Shown here: positions 1-6,005 of the stretch, in pieces | Layout of the letters: each line of letters opens with the position of its first letter | Position numbering within the stretch: position 1 is the stretch's first letter | Source of the DNA: Cupriavidus sp. | GTDB lineage: Bacteria; Pseudomonadota; Gammaproteobacteria; Burkholderiales; Burkholderiaceae | Direction: 5' to 3' | DNA length: 10,505 nucleotides | NCBI GenBank assembly: GCA_013362725.1 | Contig: JABFVP010000212.1 | Coordinates: forward strand, 1-10,505 | Notes under the pieces: generated by a model | Told to the model about the DNA's origin: nothing | What the model saw: the letters and a program-made list of their open reading frames with translations, nothing else | Databases searched by the model: none | Position numbers and translations under genes: made by a program

Positions 1-221
1 GAGGCCGCGCGGCGTGGCTGCGCCGCGCGGTTATTCAGTAGCGGTAAGCAATGGCCGCGGCGCGGCGCGCGGCCGCCCAGCGCAAGGAAGAAGCGGCCGA
101 TATCGCGCAGCCCCAGCGGCAGCAGCGGCGTGGCATGGCGCACCGCATCGCGCGCGGCAAAGTGGCGCAGCAACTGTTGGCCGACGGGTTGGGAAAGGTA
201 GCGTTGTTCGGGCGACTGCAT
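1..221 (-). CDS. Small unrecognised reading frame at left edge, partial or frameshifted
   Basis: From an ATG at 221 the minus strand reads MQSPEQRYLSQPVGQQLLRH and on with strongly G/C-ending codons typical of this genome, and stays open to the window edge. I do not recognise the product. The first ~50 residues look like real coding sequence, but below about position 65 codon choice worsens (TTA, CTA). A neighbouring frame instead ends neatly with AIAYRY and TGA (35-37), just before a perfect hairpin at 5-30. One extra base in the G/C-rich run around 50-75 would join the two frames into a ~61-residue protein. So it is either a partial gene leaving the window or a short gene with a frameshift or sequence error. 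A GTATAC operator-like site lies 30 bases upstream of the ATG, suggesting control by the nearby GntR regulator. The ribosome site is weak (GAG 8 nt before ATG). Confidence 0.4.
   Translation of the reverse strand, partial: MQSPEQRYLSQPVGQQLLRHFAARDAVRHATPLLPLGLRDIGRFFLALGGRAPRRGHCLPLLNNRAAQPRRAA
5..30 (-). terminator. Perfect 10-bp G/C hairpin, candidate terminator
   Basis: The arms at 5-14 and 21-30 are exact reverse complements (CCGCGCGGCG and CGCCGCGCGG) around a 6-base loop. On the minus strand the hairpin follows TGA at 35-37 and TAA at 31-33, as expected for a terminator after the small left gene. No T-run can be seen on the minus strand before the window ends. On the plus strand it is followed by TTATT. 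If the frame from 221 is truly continuous, the hairpin would instead lie inside coding sequence. Confidence 0.5.
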
Positions 222-246
222 GGCAAATCTCGTAACCGTGAATGAC

Positions 247-256
247 TACAGTATAC
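247..256 (-). promoter_or_regulatory. GntR-type operator site 1, before the left small frame
   Basis: The minus strand reads GTATACTGTA, matching the GTATACWRTM motif shared by five intergenic sites in this window. It lies 25 bases upstream of the ATG at 221. On the minus strand an ATGACG, 18 nt, TATACT arrangement would make a moderate sigma70-type promoter whose -10 (250-255) overlaps the site. It is the only notable signal in the 108-base gap between gntR and the left frame. Confidence 0.5.
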
Positions 257-329
257 ACTAAATTGGTGCACTGCGTCATATCGGGGCACGGCATGCCCTG
301 CGGGCGGGAATCAATGCCAGCTGGAACGT

Positions 330-1040
330 TCAGGCCGCCTGCGCCGCGCTGCCCTGCCCGTCCACCGGCAGGTCAGCCGCCTTGGCCGCGCTATAGACAT
401 GGCGCGCGGCCAGCAACGCCGCGAGGTCGGCATCGCCGGCAATCACGGCCTGCAGGATCTGCGCGTGCTCGTCCCAGTTCTGGCGCGCGCGCACCACGTT
501 GGCCGGACCGAACAGCACCGCGGTGCGCTCGCGCAGCGAACGCATCATTTCCTGCAGCACGCTGTTGGCGGCAATGGTGCCGAGCACTTCGTGGAAGCGC
601 GTATTGAGCGCCAGCAGTTCATCGGCGCGGCCCTGCGCCGCGGCCTCCATGCCCTGCCGCAACACGCTTTCCAGTTCCGCCACCAGCGCCGGGTCGCGCC
701 GCTGCGCCGCGAGCTTGGCGTTGAGGCCTTCCAGCGTGGCGCGCACTTCGACCATCTCGCGCGCGATCACCGGCGACAGGCTGGCCACGGTCGCTCCGCG
801 GCGCGGCTCGATCACCACCAGCCCTTCGCTGGCGAGCGCGCGCAGCGCCTCGCGCACCGGGATGCGCGATACGCCCAGTTCCGCCGAGAGCTTGTTCTCC
901 ACCAGCCGCTCGCCCGGCGCGTATTTGCCGTTCAGGATGCCTTCGCGCAGCTTGTCGGTAACAAGGGCGAACAGCGGCGAGTGGCTGGCACCGAGGCTCA
1001 GCGGCTCGGCGGACGCGGCAGGAGGCGGAGTGAGGGACAT
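330..1040 (-). CDS. GntR-family transcriptional regulator, FCD (FadR-like) type
   Basis: A 236-residue DNA-binding regulator, very probably a ligand-released repressor of the surrounding cluster. Residues ~22-88 form the winged helix-turn-helix: LREGILNGKYAPGERLVENK, then the recognition-helix region LGVSRIPVREALRALASEGL and the wing VIEPRRGATVA. Residues ~95-220 are an all-helical FCD ligand domain with metal-site histidines H150 (NTRFH), H192 (WDEH) and H214 (ARH). The usual Asp four residues before the first His is Asn146 here. Length is normal for the family. It is last in the minus-strand group, 70 bases after the reductase gene, and the gap holds operator-like GTATAC and GCATAC sequences, which points to autoregulation. 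No clear Shine-Dalgarno precedes the ATG at 1040, so the start is less certain than the family call. FCD regulators commonly sense small organic acids; the effector is unknown. Confidence 0.93.
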   Translation of the reverse strand: MSLTPPPAASAEPLSLGASHSPLFALVTDKLREGILNGKYAPGERLVENKLSAELGVSRIPVREALRALASEGLVVIEPRRGATVASLSPVIAREMVEVRATLEGLNAKLAAQRRDPALVAELESVLRQGMEAAAQGRADELLALNTRFHEVLGTIAANSVLQEMMRSLRERTAVLFGPANVVRARQNWDEHAQILQAVIAGDADLAALLAARHVYSAAKAADLPVDGQGSAAQAA

Positions 1041-1065
1041 GGGTCGGCAGAGGCGTAAGCGGAAA

Positions 1066-1089
1066 GGCTGGCGTTATTGTATACCAGCC
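1066..1089 (-). terminator. Imperfect hairpin enclosing the gntR operator, weak terminator candidate
   Basis: GGCTGG at 1066-1071 and CCAGCC at 1084-1089 are inverted repeats 12 bases apart. On the minus strand the stem is followed by TTTCC, so transcripts leaving the reductase gene could fold here and partly terminate before gntR. The loop contains most of operator site 2. The stem is short, so this is a weak call. Confidence 0.25.
1075..1084 (-). promoter_or_regulatory. GntR-type operator site 2, before gntR
   Basis: The minus strand reads GTATACAATA. With flanks on the plus strand it is TTGTATACCA, a full match to the palindrome TNGTATACNA. A degenerate second copy, GCATAC, sits 12 bases further along at 1096-1101. 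On the minus strand a TACAAT hexamer overlapping the site could be a -10 element for gntR, 35-40 bases before its ATG. The position fits negative autoregulation. Confidence 0.55.
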
Positions 1090-1110
1090 ATTTATGCATA
1101 CCGCCATGTC

Positions 1111-2112
1111 TTAACAAAGGTGCTGGAACGTGAAGCTGTCCGCGTACAGGTGGCCGGGACTGGCTCCATGCGCGAGAAAGGCGGCACGCGCGTCACGGAT
1201 CATGTCGGGCGAGCCGCACAGGTAGATCGCGTATTCGCTCAGGTCGCCAAGGTCGGCCAGCGCCGCGTCATGCACATAGCCGCGCCGGCCCTGCCAGTCC
1301 GCGCCTGCGCGCGACAGCACCGGCGCATAGCGGAACTCGTAGAGCCGTTCGCTCCAGGCCGCGATCTCGCGGTGCAGGTACAGGTCCTGCGCCTGCCGCA
1401 TGCCCCAGTACAACGACACCGGCGGGCAGTCGGGATCGTCCATCAGCGCTTCCAGCATCGCCTTGATCGGCGCCAGGCCGGTGCCGGTGGCAACCATCAG
1501 CAGCGGCCGGTAATCTTGCGCGCGATAGAAGAAGCTGCCGAGCGGCAATTCGACCTCGATCGCATCGCCGGTGCGCATGCGCGGCAGGATGCCATCGGTA
1601 AAGGCGCCGCCGGGAATGCGCCGCACGTGCAGATCAATCAGCCCGTCGCGCGGCACCGAAGCCATCGAGAAGCTGCGCGCGAGCCCGTCGGCACTCAACA
1701 GCTTCAAATACTGGCCCGGCCGGTAGTCCAGCGCACCCGCGTCGGGCACCTCCAGCTCAACATGCATGACCTCGGTGGACAGCGGGCGCAGCGCCCGCAC
1801 CACCGCGCGATGGCGCGCCGGTTCGGCGCAGAACTCGTCGTCGCGCGCCGTGCTGATGACCAGGTCGGCCTGCGGCTGCGCCTGGCACGCCAGCGCGTAA
1901 CCGGCGGCGGCCTCGTCGGGGGCCAGGCCGAACGGTTCCTCGTCGTAGCGCACCTGTCCGTCGAGCAGGCGGATGCGGCAGGTACCGCAGCCGCCCAGCT
2001 GGCAGTCGTGGCGCAAGGCAACGCCGGCGCGCTGCGCGGCCTGCAGCAGCGTTTCGCCGCGCTCGACAAAGAAGACCTGCTCGGTTTCGGCAACCTGGAT
2101 GCGGTACGACAT
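1111..2112 (-). CDS. 2Fe-2S ferredoxin / FAD / NAD(P)H oxidoreductase (electron-transfer reductase)
   Basis: A 333-residue cytoplasmic reductase that takes hydride from NAD(P)H onto FAD and passes single electrons through its own 2Fe-2S cluster, as in the reductase parts of phenol hydroxylase, class IB dioxygenases and the CDP-deoxyhexose reductases. Domain order: N-terminal plant-type ferredoxin with C-x4-C-x2-C (DCQLGGCGTC, residues 36-45) and a fourth cysteine in YALACQ; an FAD-binding barrel with YRPGQYLKL and RSFSMAS; then an NAD-binding domain with ATGTGLAPIKAML and YLCGSPDMI. The start is set by GGGAGG at 2117-2122, 4 bases before the ATG; an upstream in-frame TTG at 2127 would overlap that site and is rejected. 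It follows the GlcG-like gene by 21 bases, so the two are co-transcribed. Its most likely partner in the window is the diiron oxidase, directly or through the two small ferredoxins at 8682-9699. Confidence 0.92.
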   Translation of the reverse strand: MSYRIQVAETEQVFFVERGETLLQAAQRAGVALRHDCQLGGCGTCRIRLLDGQVRYDEEPFGLAPDEAAAGYALACQAQPQADLVISTARDDEFCAEPARHRAVVRALRPLSTEVMHVELEVPDAGALDYRPGQYLKLLSADGLARSFSMASVPRDGLIDLHVRRIPGGAFTDGILPRMRTGDAIEVELPLGSFFYRAQDYRPLLMVATGTGLAPIKAMLEALMDDPDCPPVSLYWGMRQAQDLYLHREIAAWSERLYEFRYAPVLSRAGADWQGRRGYVHDAALADLGDLSEYAIYLCGSPDMIRDARAAFLAHGASPGHLYADSFTFQHLC

Positions 2113-2116
2113 GGAA

Positions 2117-2122
2117 CCTCCC
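2117..2122 (-). promoter_or_regulatory. Ribosome binding site fixing the reductase start
   Basis: GGGAGG on the minus strand lies 4 bases before the ATG at 2112. It decides between this ATG (first residues MSYRIQ) and an in-frame TTG at 2127, which would place the site inside the coding region. Confidence 0.7.
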
Positions 2123-2133
2123 GGCAAGCGTGT

Positions 2134-2613
2134 TTACTTCTTGATGTCGGGCTGCACCAGCACCCGCAGGTCCTGCGGTGCCAGCAGTTCGGCCAGCGCC
2201 TGCAGCGCGGCCAGGCCGGCCTGCGTGTCCTGCTCGCCGTTGCCGCCCGACAGGCCGATGCCGCCGATCACTTCGTCGTTGACCACGATCGGGAAGCCGC
2301 CGACAAAGGCGGCGAACTTGCCCTCGAAGCTCCACTGGATGCCGAAGGCCTCGTTGCCAGGCAGCGCCGGCCCGTTCGGTGGCGTGGTGAACAGGTGGGT
2401 CGAGCGTTTGTGGCCCGCGGCGGTGAACGCCTTGTTCCACGCAATCTGCGGCCCGGTGATGCGGGCGCCGTCCATGCGCTCGAGCGCGAGCGGATAACCG
2501 CCCTCGTCGACCACGCAGATCGACTCGAGCACGCCGATTTCTTGCGAGCGCCGGATCGCGGCGGCAACCATGTGGCGCGCTTCGCGCAGTTCCAGCTTGA
2601 TGGCTTGCTTCAT
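2134..2613 (-). CDS. GlcG/HbpS/PduO-C-like protein
   Basis: A 159-residue protein of the GlcG/HbpS family (also the C-terminal domain of PduO). Diagnostic segments are VVDEGGYPLALERMDGA near residues 34-50 and the C-terminal VGGFPIVVNDEVIGGIGLSG followed by GNGEQDTQ. HbpS members bind heme; many GlcG-like proteins have no proven function and often sit beside small-molecule oxidation genes. There is no signal peptide, so it should be cytoplasmic, unlike secreted HbpS. AAGGAG at 2622-2627, 8 bases before the ATG, supports this start. It lies 28 bases after the aldehyde dehydrogenase gene and 21 before the reductase gene, in the same operon. Its role here is unknown: plausible options are an accessory, cofactor-protecting or binding protein for the oxidation step. 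Family call secure, function not. Confidence 0.9.
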   Translation of the reverse strand: MKQAIKLELREARHMVAAAIRRSQEIGVLESICVVDEGGYPLALERMDGARITGPQIAWNKAFTAAGHKRSTHLFTTPPNGPALPGNEAFGIQWSFEGKFAAFVGGFPIVVNDEVIGGIGLSGGNGEQDTQAGLAALQALAELLAPQDLRVLVQPDIKK

Positions 2614-2641
2614 GACAATGACTCCTTGCTGCGGGACGGGC

Positions 2642-4087
2642 TTATGCGCCCCGGTAGACGGTCTTGACCTGCGTATAGAACTCCAGCCCGGTGCGGCCCG
2701 ATTCGCGGAAGGTCGACGTGCTCGACCGCTTGACCCCGCCGAACGGCGCGTTGACCAGGTTGCCGGTGGTGGTGCGGTTGATCTTGACCGTGCCCGCCTC
2801 GATGTCGTTGGCGAAGTGGTGGATGTAGCGCGGGTTGCTGGTGACGATGGCCGCGGCCAGGCCGTATTCGGTATCGTTGGCCTTGGCGATGGCGTCGGCA
2901 TAGTCGGTGAAGCCAAGGATGGCGATCACCGGGCCGAAGATCTCCTCGCGCGCGATCCGCATCTGCGGCGCCACATCCGTAAATACCGTCGGCGCGACGT
3001 AGTAGCCCTTGTCGTAATCGCCGCCGGTCAGGCGCGCACCGCCGCACAGCAGGGTTGCCTCGGATTTCCCTATCTCGATGTAGCGCAGGACCGTGTCCAG
3101 CTGCTTGTGCGAGGCCAGCGGACCAAGATCCATGCCGGGCGTCATGCCGCTGCCGACCTTGAGCGTCGCGACTTTCGCCAGCAGGCGCCCCGTGTATGCC
3201 GCCTTGACGGATTCGGCCACCAGCACGCGGCTGGTTCCCGTGCACGCCTGCCCCGACAGCGAGAAGCCGCCCTTGATGGTCAGGTCGACGGCGCGGTCGA
3301 GGTCGGCATCTTCCATCACGATCAACGGGTTCTTGCCGCCCAGTTCCATCTGCGTGCGCGTGGTCAGCGGCACCGCCCGGTGGATCTGCTCGCCCGCGCG
3401 CGACGAGCCGGTGAACGAGATCGCGCGCACCGCAGGCGCCTCGGTGATGGTTGCGCCGATCTCGGCGGCGCTGCCGGTGATGAAGTTGAGCACGCCCTTG
3501 GGCAGCCCGGCCCGCACCAGCGCCTCGGCCAGCCGGTAGCCCGACAGCGGCGCCTCGGACGATGGCTTGAATACCACCGTGTTGCCGGTGACCAGCGCCG
3601 GCGCGATCTTGCGCGCGGGGATCGATACCGGGAAATTCCACGGCGCGATCACTGTCACCACGCCCAGCGGCTCGCGCTGGCTGTAGACCAGCTGGTCGGG
3701 ATCGTCGTTGGGATACACCTCGCCGGTGAAGGTCTGCCCTTCCACGGCATAGAAGCGCAGCGTCTGGGCCGAGCGCAGCACCTCGTCGCGCGCCAGCGCA
3801 AGGGCCTTGCCTTCCTCGCGCGTCAGTTCGGCCGCGATGCTGTCGGCATTGGCTTCGAGGTGGTCGGCGGCACGGTTGAGCATGGCGGCGCGCTTGCCGA
3901 CCGGCGTCTTCTTCCAGCCGGCAAAGGCCGCTGCGGCGGCCGCCACGGCCGCCTGCGCGTCCACCGCGGACGACGCCTGGAAGCAGCCGACGAGGTCGGC
4001 GCTGTCGGCCGGGTTGACGTTGTCGAAGGTGCGGCCCGACTGGCAGGCCGTCCATTCGCCGTCGATATGGTTGAGGAACACAGTCAT
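2642..4087 (-). CDS. NAD(P)-dependent aldehyde dehydrogenase, 2-oxoglutarate-semialdehyde-dehydrogenase-like
   Basis: A 481-residue enzyme of normal family length that oxidises an aldehyde to a carboxylate. Visible landmarks: oxyanion-hole Asn151 in APWNFP, cofactor-site Lys174 in VFKPSSEAP, the nucleotide loop FTGSSRAGEQI (225-235), general base Glu248 in QMELGGKNP, nucleophile Cys282 in GQACTGTSR, and EEIFGPV (381-387). The C-terminal stretch, with INRTTTG, APFGGVKRSS and ESGRTGLEFYTQVKTVY, resembles enzymes acting on 2,5-dioxopentanoate (2-oxoglutarate semialdehyde) more than betaine or acyl-CoA-forming ALDHs; that substrate guess is from memory of the family. It starts 23 bases after the diiron-oxidase stop codon, so the two are probably coupled: the oxidase product, or a downstream product, is likely an aldehyde. 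All catalytic residues are intact. Confidence 0.95.
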   Translation of the reverse strand: MTVFLNHIDGEWTACQSGRTFDNVNPADSADLVGCFQASSAVDAQAAVAAAAAAFAGWKKTPVGKRAAMLNRAADHLEANADSIAAELTREEGKALALARDEVLRSAQTLRFYAVEGQTFTGEVYPNDDPDQLVYSQREPLGVVTVIAPWNFPVSIPARKIAPALVTGNTVVFKPSSEAPLSGYRLAEALVRAGLPKGVLNFITGSAAEIGATITEAPAVRAISFTGSSRAGEQIHRAVPLTTRTQMELGGKNPLIVMEDADLDRAVDLTIKGGFSLSGQACTGTSRVLVAESVKAAYTGRLLAKVATLKVGSGMTPGMDLGPLASHKQLDTVLRYIEIGKSEATLLCGGARLTGGDYDKGYYVAPTVFTDVAPQMRIAREEIFGPVIAILGFTDYADAIAKANDTEYGLAAAIVTSNPRYIHHFANDIEAGTVKINRTTTGNLVNAPFGGVKRSSTSTFRESGRTGLEFYTQVKTVYRGA

Positions 4088-4110
4088 TATCGATCCCTGC
4101 GTGGCGCCGC

Positions 4111-4842
4111 TCAGGCCGCCATCTCCAGTTCGGGCAGCGGCAGCTCTTGCTCGACGTAGTCGTGGTAGAGCGCGGTGGTGTACAGCAGGCGCATCTGCGC
4201 GCCGATCTCGCAGATCTTCAGGCAGCGCTGCTGCAGTTCGGGCGTATTGGCGTGCTCCAGCACGATCTGGTAGCCGCGCTCGCCGTGGATCTCGTCCGAG
4301 ACGATATGCAGGTCGAAGAACTCGACCTCTTCGTCGGTGAACTGGTACTTGTCGCGCAGCGTCGGCGTCTGCTTGCGGTAGATCGACGGCACCTGCGATT
4401 CCAGTCCCACCACCAGGCCGGCCACGGCCACGATCGGGTCCTCGCGCATCGCCACCGCATAGCACCAGCTTTGCAGCCCGCGCGTGGTCGGCGACATGTT
4501 GTCCGGATCGATCACGCGCTCGCGCGTGGTGCCGCAAGCTTCGGCAAAACGGATCAGCAGGTCGGTGTGGCGGTCGCCGCCGATCTCTTCCTCGTACATA
4601 TTGGCCAGCAGGAAGTCCTTGGCCTCGGTATAGCGATCCGGCGTGCGCGCATAGATGTAGCCGAGGTAATCCGCGAACGGGCCGACGTAGTGATAGTGGT
4701 TCTCGGCCCAGCGCGCGAGATGGGCCCGGGTCAGCTTGCCGCTGGCCCAGGCCACGCTGAACGGCGCCTGGTTGGCGCTCTTGCCTTTGATCGCTTGTTC
4801 GAGGGCGGCACGGAATGCTTCGCGGTTCATCAGTTCGGCCAT
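4111..4842 (-). CDS. Heme-oxygenase-like diiron oxidase (HDO), TenA/PqqC/CADD-like
   Basis: A 243-residue helical protein of the PqqC/TenA/CADD superfamily, often labelled 'TenA family transcriptional regulator' or 'iron-containing redox enzyme'. It carries what looks like the full HDO iron-ligand set: Glu85-x6-His92 (in YEEEIGGDRH), Glu148 (GLESQ), and His179-x3-Asp183-x2-His186 (LHIVSDEIH), the same spacing as in CADD. Known HDOs use O2 and a diiron site for decarboxylation, C-C cleavage or N-oxygenation (UndA, BesC, SznF), so this is probably the oxygen-using catalyst of the pathway. TenA thiaminases use a Cys nucleophile and lack this ligand pattern. CAGGAG at 4849-4854, 6 bases before the ATG, fixes the start; a longer start at 4920 would fall at the operator/promoter. 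It is the first gene of the minus-strand operon behind operator site 3. The reaction and substrate are not readable from the sequence. Confidence 0.88.
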   Translation of the reverse strand: MAELMNREAFRAALEQAIKGKSANQAPFSVAWASGKLTRAHLARWAENHYHYVGPFADYLGYIYARTPDRYTEAKDFLLANMYEEEIGGDRHTDLLIRFAEACGTTRERVIDPDNMSPTTRGLQSWCYAVAMREDPIVAVAGLVVGLESQVPSIYRKQTPTLRDKYQFTDEEVEFFDLHIVSDEIHGERGYQIVLEHANTPELQQRCLKICEIGAQMRLLYTTALYHDYVEQELPLPELEMAA

Positions 4843-4923
4843 GACGGGCTCCTGGTTGTCGGTGTGAGGCGATGCGATGGGTGGGATGCCGGAAAAGCTG
4901 GCTTGGGTGTGCCCCGGCATGTT

Positions 4924-4938
4924 TGTATACTATATACA
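4924..4938 (-). promoter_or_regulatory. GntR-type operator site 3, before the diiron-oxidase operon
   Basis: TGTATA-CTA-TATACA is an inverted repeat with 6-base arms (4924-4929, 4933-4938) and contains the shared motif GTATACTATA at 4925-4934. It is the clearest of the five copies. It covers the -10 hexamer of the candidate promoter for the oxidase operon, so a bound repressor would block RNA polymerase directly. Confidence 0.65.
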
Positions 4939-4956
4939 TCGACTCGGGGACGACAA
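4929..4956 (-). promoter_or_regulatory. Candidate sigma70-type promoter of the oxidase operon
   Basis: On the minus strand TTGTCG (4951-4956), 16 nt, then TATAGT (4929-4934) forms a good -35/-10 pair, predicting a transcript start near 4922 and a leader of about 80 bases before the ATG at 4842. The same spacing and -10 sequence recur before the transporter gene. Nothing else recognisable is in the 171-base gap between the cyclodeaminase-fold gene and the oxidase gene. Confidence 0.5.
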
Positions 4957-5013
4957 GGCCTCTGTTGACTCATCCACCTCAGTGTTTACCCGAGAGTTCC
5001 GAAGCGGGGAGCG

Positions 5014-5946
5014 TCAGCCGGCACGGCGATCCGCTTCGCCCGCGATACGCGACCACGCGTATCCGGCCAGCGCGACGTCTTCCAGCCCCACGCCGACGGA
5101 CTTGTAGATCACGATGTCGTCATCGCGCTGCCGCGGCGACACCTTGCCGAGCACCACGTCGGCCAGTTCGACGATCTTTTCCGGCGGCAGTGCGCCCGGA
5201 CCGGCCAGCACGATGTCGCCGGCCTCGCGCGTCGATTGCGGCCGCCACTCCACCACCACGGCGGCGGCGCGGCGCAGCGCGGTGTCGTCCAGTTCGCGCG
5301 TGTGCGGCAGGCTCGAACCGATCGCGGCGACGAAGGCGCCAGGCCGGATCGCCGCACCGGAAAACAGCGGCGTGGTCGCGCGCGAAGCGGTGACGATGAT
5401 GTCGGCCTCGGCCACCGCGGCATCGGGCTCGGCCAGCGCCACCGGGACGCCGCACTGCGCCGACAGCCGTTCCGGCATGCCTGCGTCGGCGTGCGGATCG
5501 GATACCAGGATGCGCCCCAGCCCGAGCGTGGCGCTGAGCTGGCGCGCGTGCTGCGCGCCCTGCGTGCCGGCACCGAACAAGGCCAGCGTGCGGGCGCCGG
5601 CACGGGCCAGCCGCTGCGCCGCCAGCGTGGTGCAGGCGGCGGTGCGCAGCCGCGTGATGGCGCCGGCGTCGAAGGAAGCGAGCGGGCGGCCGTCGTCGGT
5701 GGAGAAGATCAGGATGACAAAGGAAAACTGGCCGTTGATGGTGGTATAGACCTTGGCGCCGGCCACGCCCTGCTGCGGGATCACCGCGCCCAGCGTCGAC
5801 AGCTTGACGCCGCCTGCCTCGGTGCGGATCCGCGCCTGCATCGCGGCATCACCGCGCCCGAAGCTGGAAAACGCCGACGCCATGACCTCGAGGGCGGCTT
5901 CGGGGGTGACATGGGCGTCGATCATGGCGTCTGAGATGTGCTGCAT
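5014..5946 (-). CDS. Ornithine cyclodeaminase / mu-crystallin family reductase
   Basis: A 310-residue cytoplasmic NAD(P)H enzyme of the OCD/mu-crystallin family. The dinucleotide fold shows as LALFGAGTQG (121-130) followed by ILVSD (146-150). Substrate-side landmarks are Lys65 in AGAKVYTT, TRLRTAA (98-104) and the C-terminal KSVGVGLEDVALAG. True ornithine cyclodeaminases have a GGDCPGK-type catalytic loop; here the corresponding stretch is AIGSSLPHTRELDD (208-221), the pattern of relatives that reduce cyclic imines or keto acids (delta1-pyrroline-2-carboxylate reductase, ketimine reductase, alanine dehydrogenase types). I therefore read it as an imine reductase or amino-acid dehydrogenase of unknown substrate. 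GCGGAG at 5952-5957, 5 bases before the ATG, sets the start. It follows the TauE-like gene by 59 bases in a two-gene unit, suggesting that the pathway handles a nitrogen compound. Confidence 0.9.
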   Translation of the reverse strand: MQHISDAMIDAHVTPEAALEVMASAFSSFGRGDAAMQARIRTEAGGVKLSTLGAVIPQQGVAGAKVYTTINGQFSFVILIFSTDDGRPLASFDAGAITRLRTAACTTLAAQRLARAGARTLALFGAGTQGAQHARQLSATLGLGRILVSDPHADAGMPERLSAQCGVPVALAEPDAAVAEADIIVTASRATTPLFSGAAIRPGAFVAAIGSSLPHTRELDDTALRRAAAVVVEWRPQSTREAGDIVLAGPGALPPEKIVELADVVLGKVSPRQRDDDIVIYKSVGVGLEDVALAGYAWSRIAGEADRRAG

Positions 5947-6005
5947 GGAAACTCCGCTGGTGGGTGATTTGGGAAAGCCGGGAAATCCGCTTGGGGCACG
6001 CGGTC

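Noticed and set aside
499..2667. Long plus-strand open frame (about 720 codons) opposite gntR, the reductase and the GlcG-like gene.
   Set aside because: It is the complement of three well-supported minus-strand genes; its translation is rich in Arg/Ala/Gln with no domain, a typical shadow in G+C-rich DNA.
2570..4159. Plus-strand open frame of about 530 codons opposite the aldehyde dehydrogenase gene.
   Set aside because: The minus strand encodes a full ALDH with all catalytic residues; the plus frame has no recognisable domain.
4111..4842. TenA thiaminase II or transcriptional activator identity.
   Set aside because: The intact Glu/His/Glu/His/Asp/His diiron ligand pattern points to an HDO; there is no thiamine gene nearby and no DNA-binding domain.
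4843..4920. Longer diiron-oxidase start at 4920 adding 26 residues.
   Set aside because: The ATG at 4920 lies right at the predicted transcript start and operator, while the ATG at 4842 has a well-spaced CAGGAG site and matches the usual family start.
2642..4939. Single 765-codon minus-strand frame that would fuse a long N-terminal part to the aldehyde dehydrogenase.
   Set aside because: The N-terminal part is the wrong frame of the diiron-oxidase gene. The ALDH starts naturally at 4087 with its usual N-terminus (HIDGEWTA), and 481 residues is a normal ALDH length.
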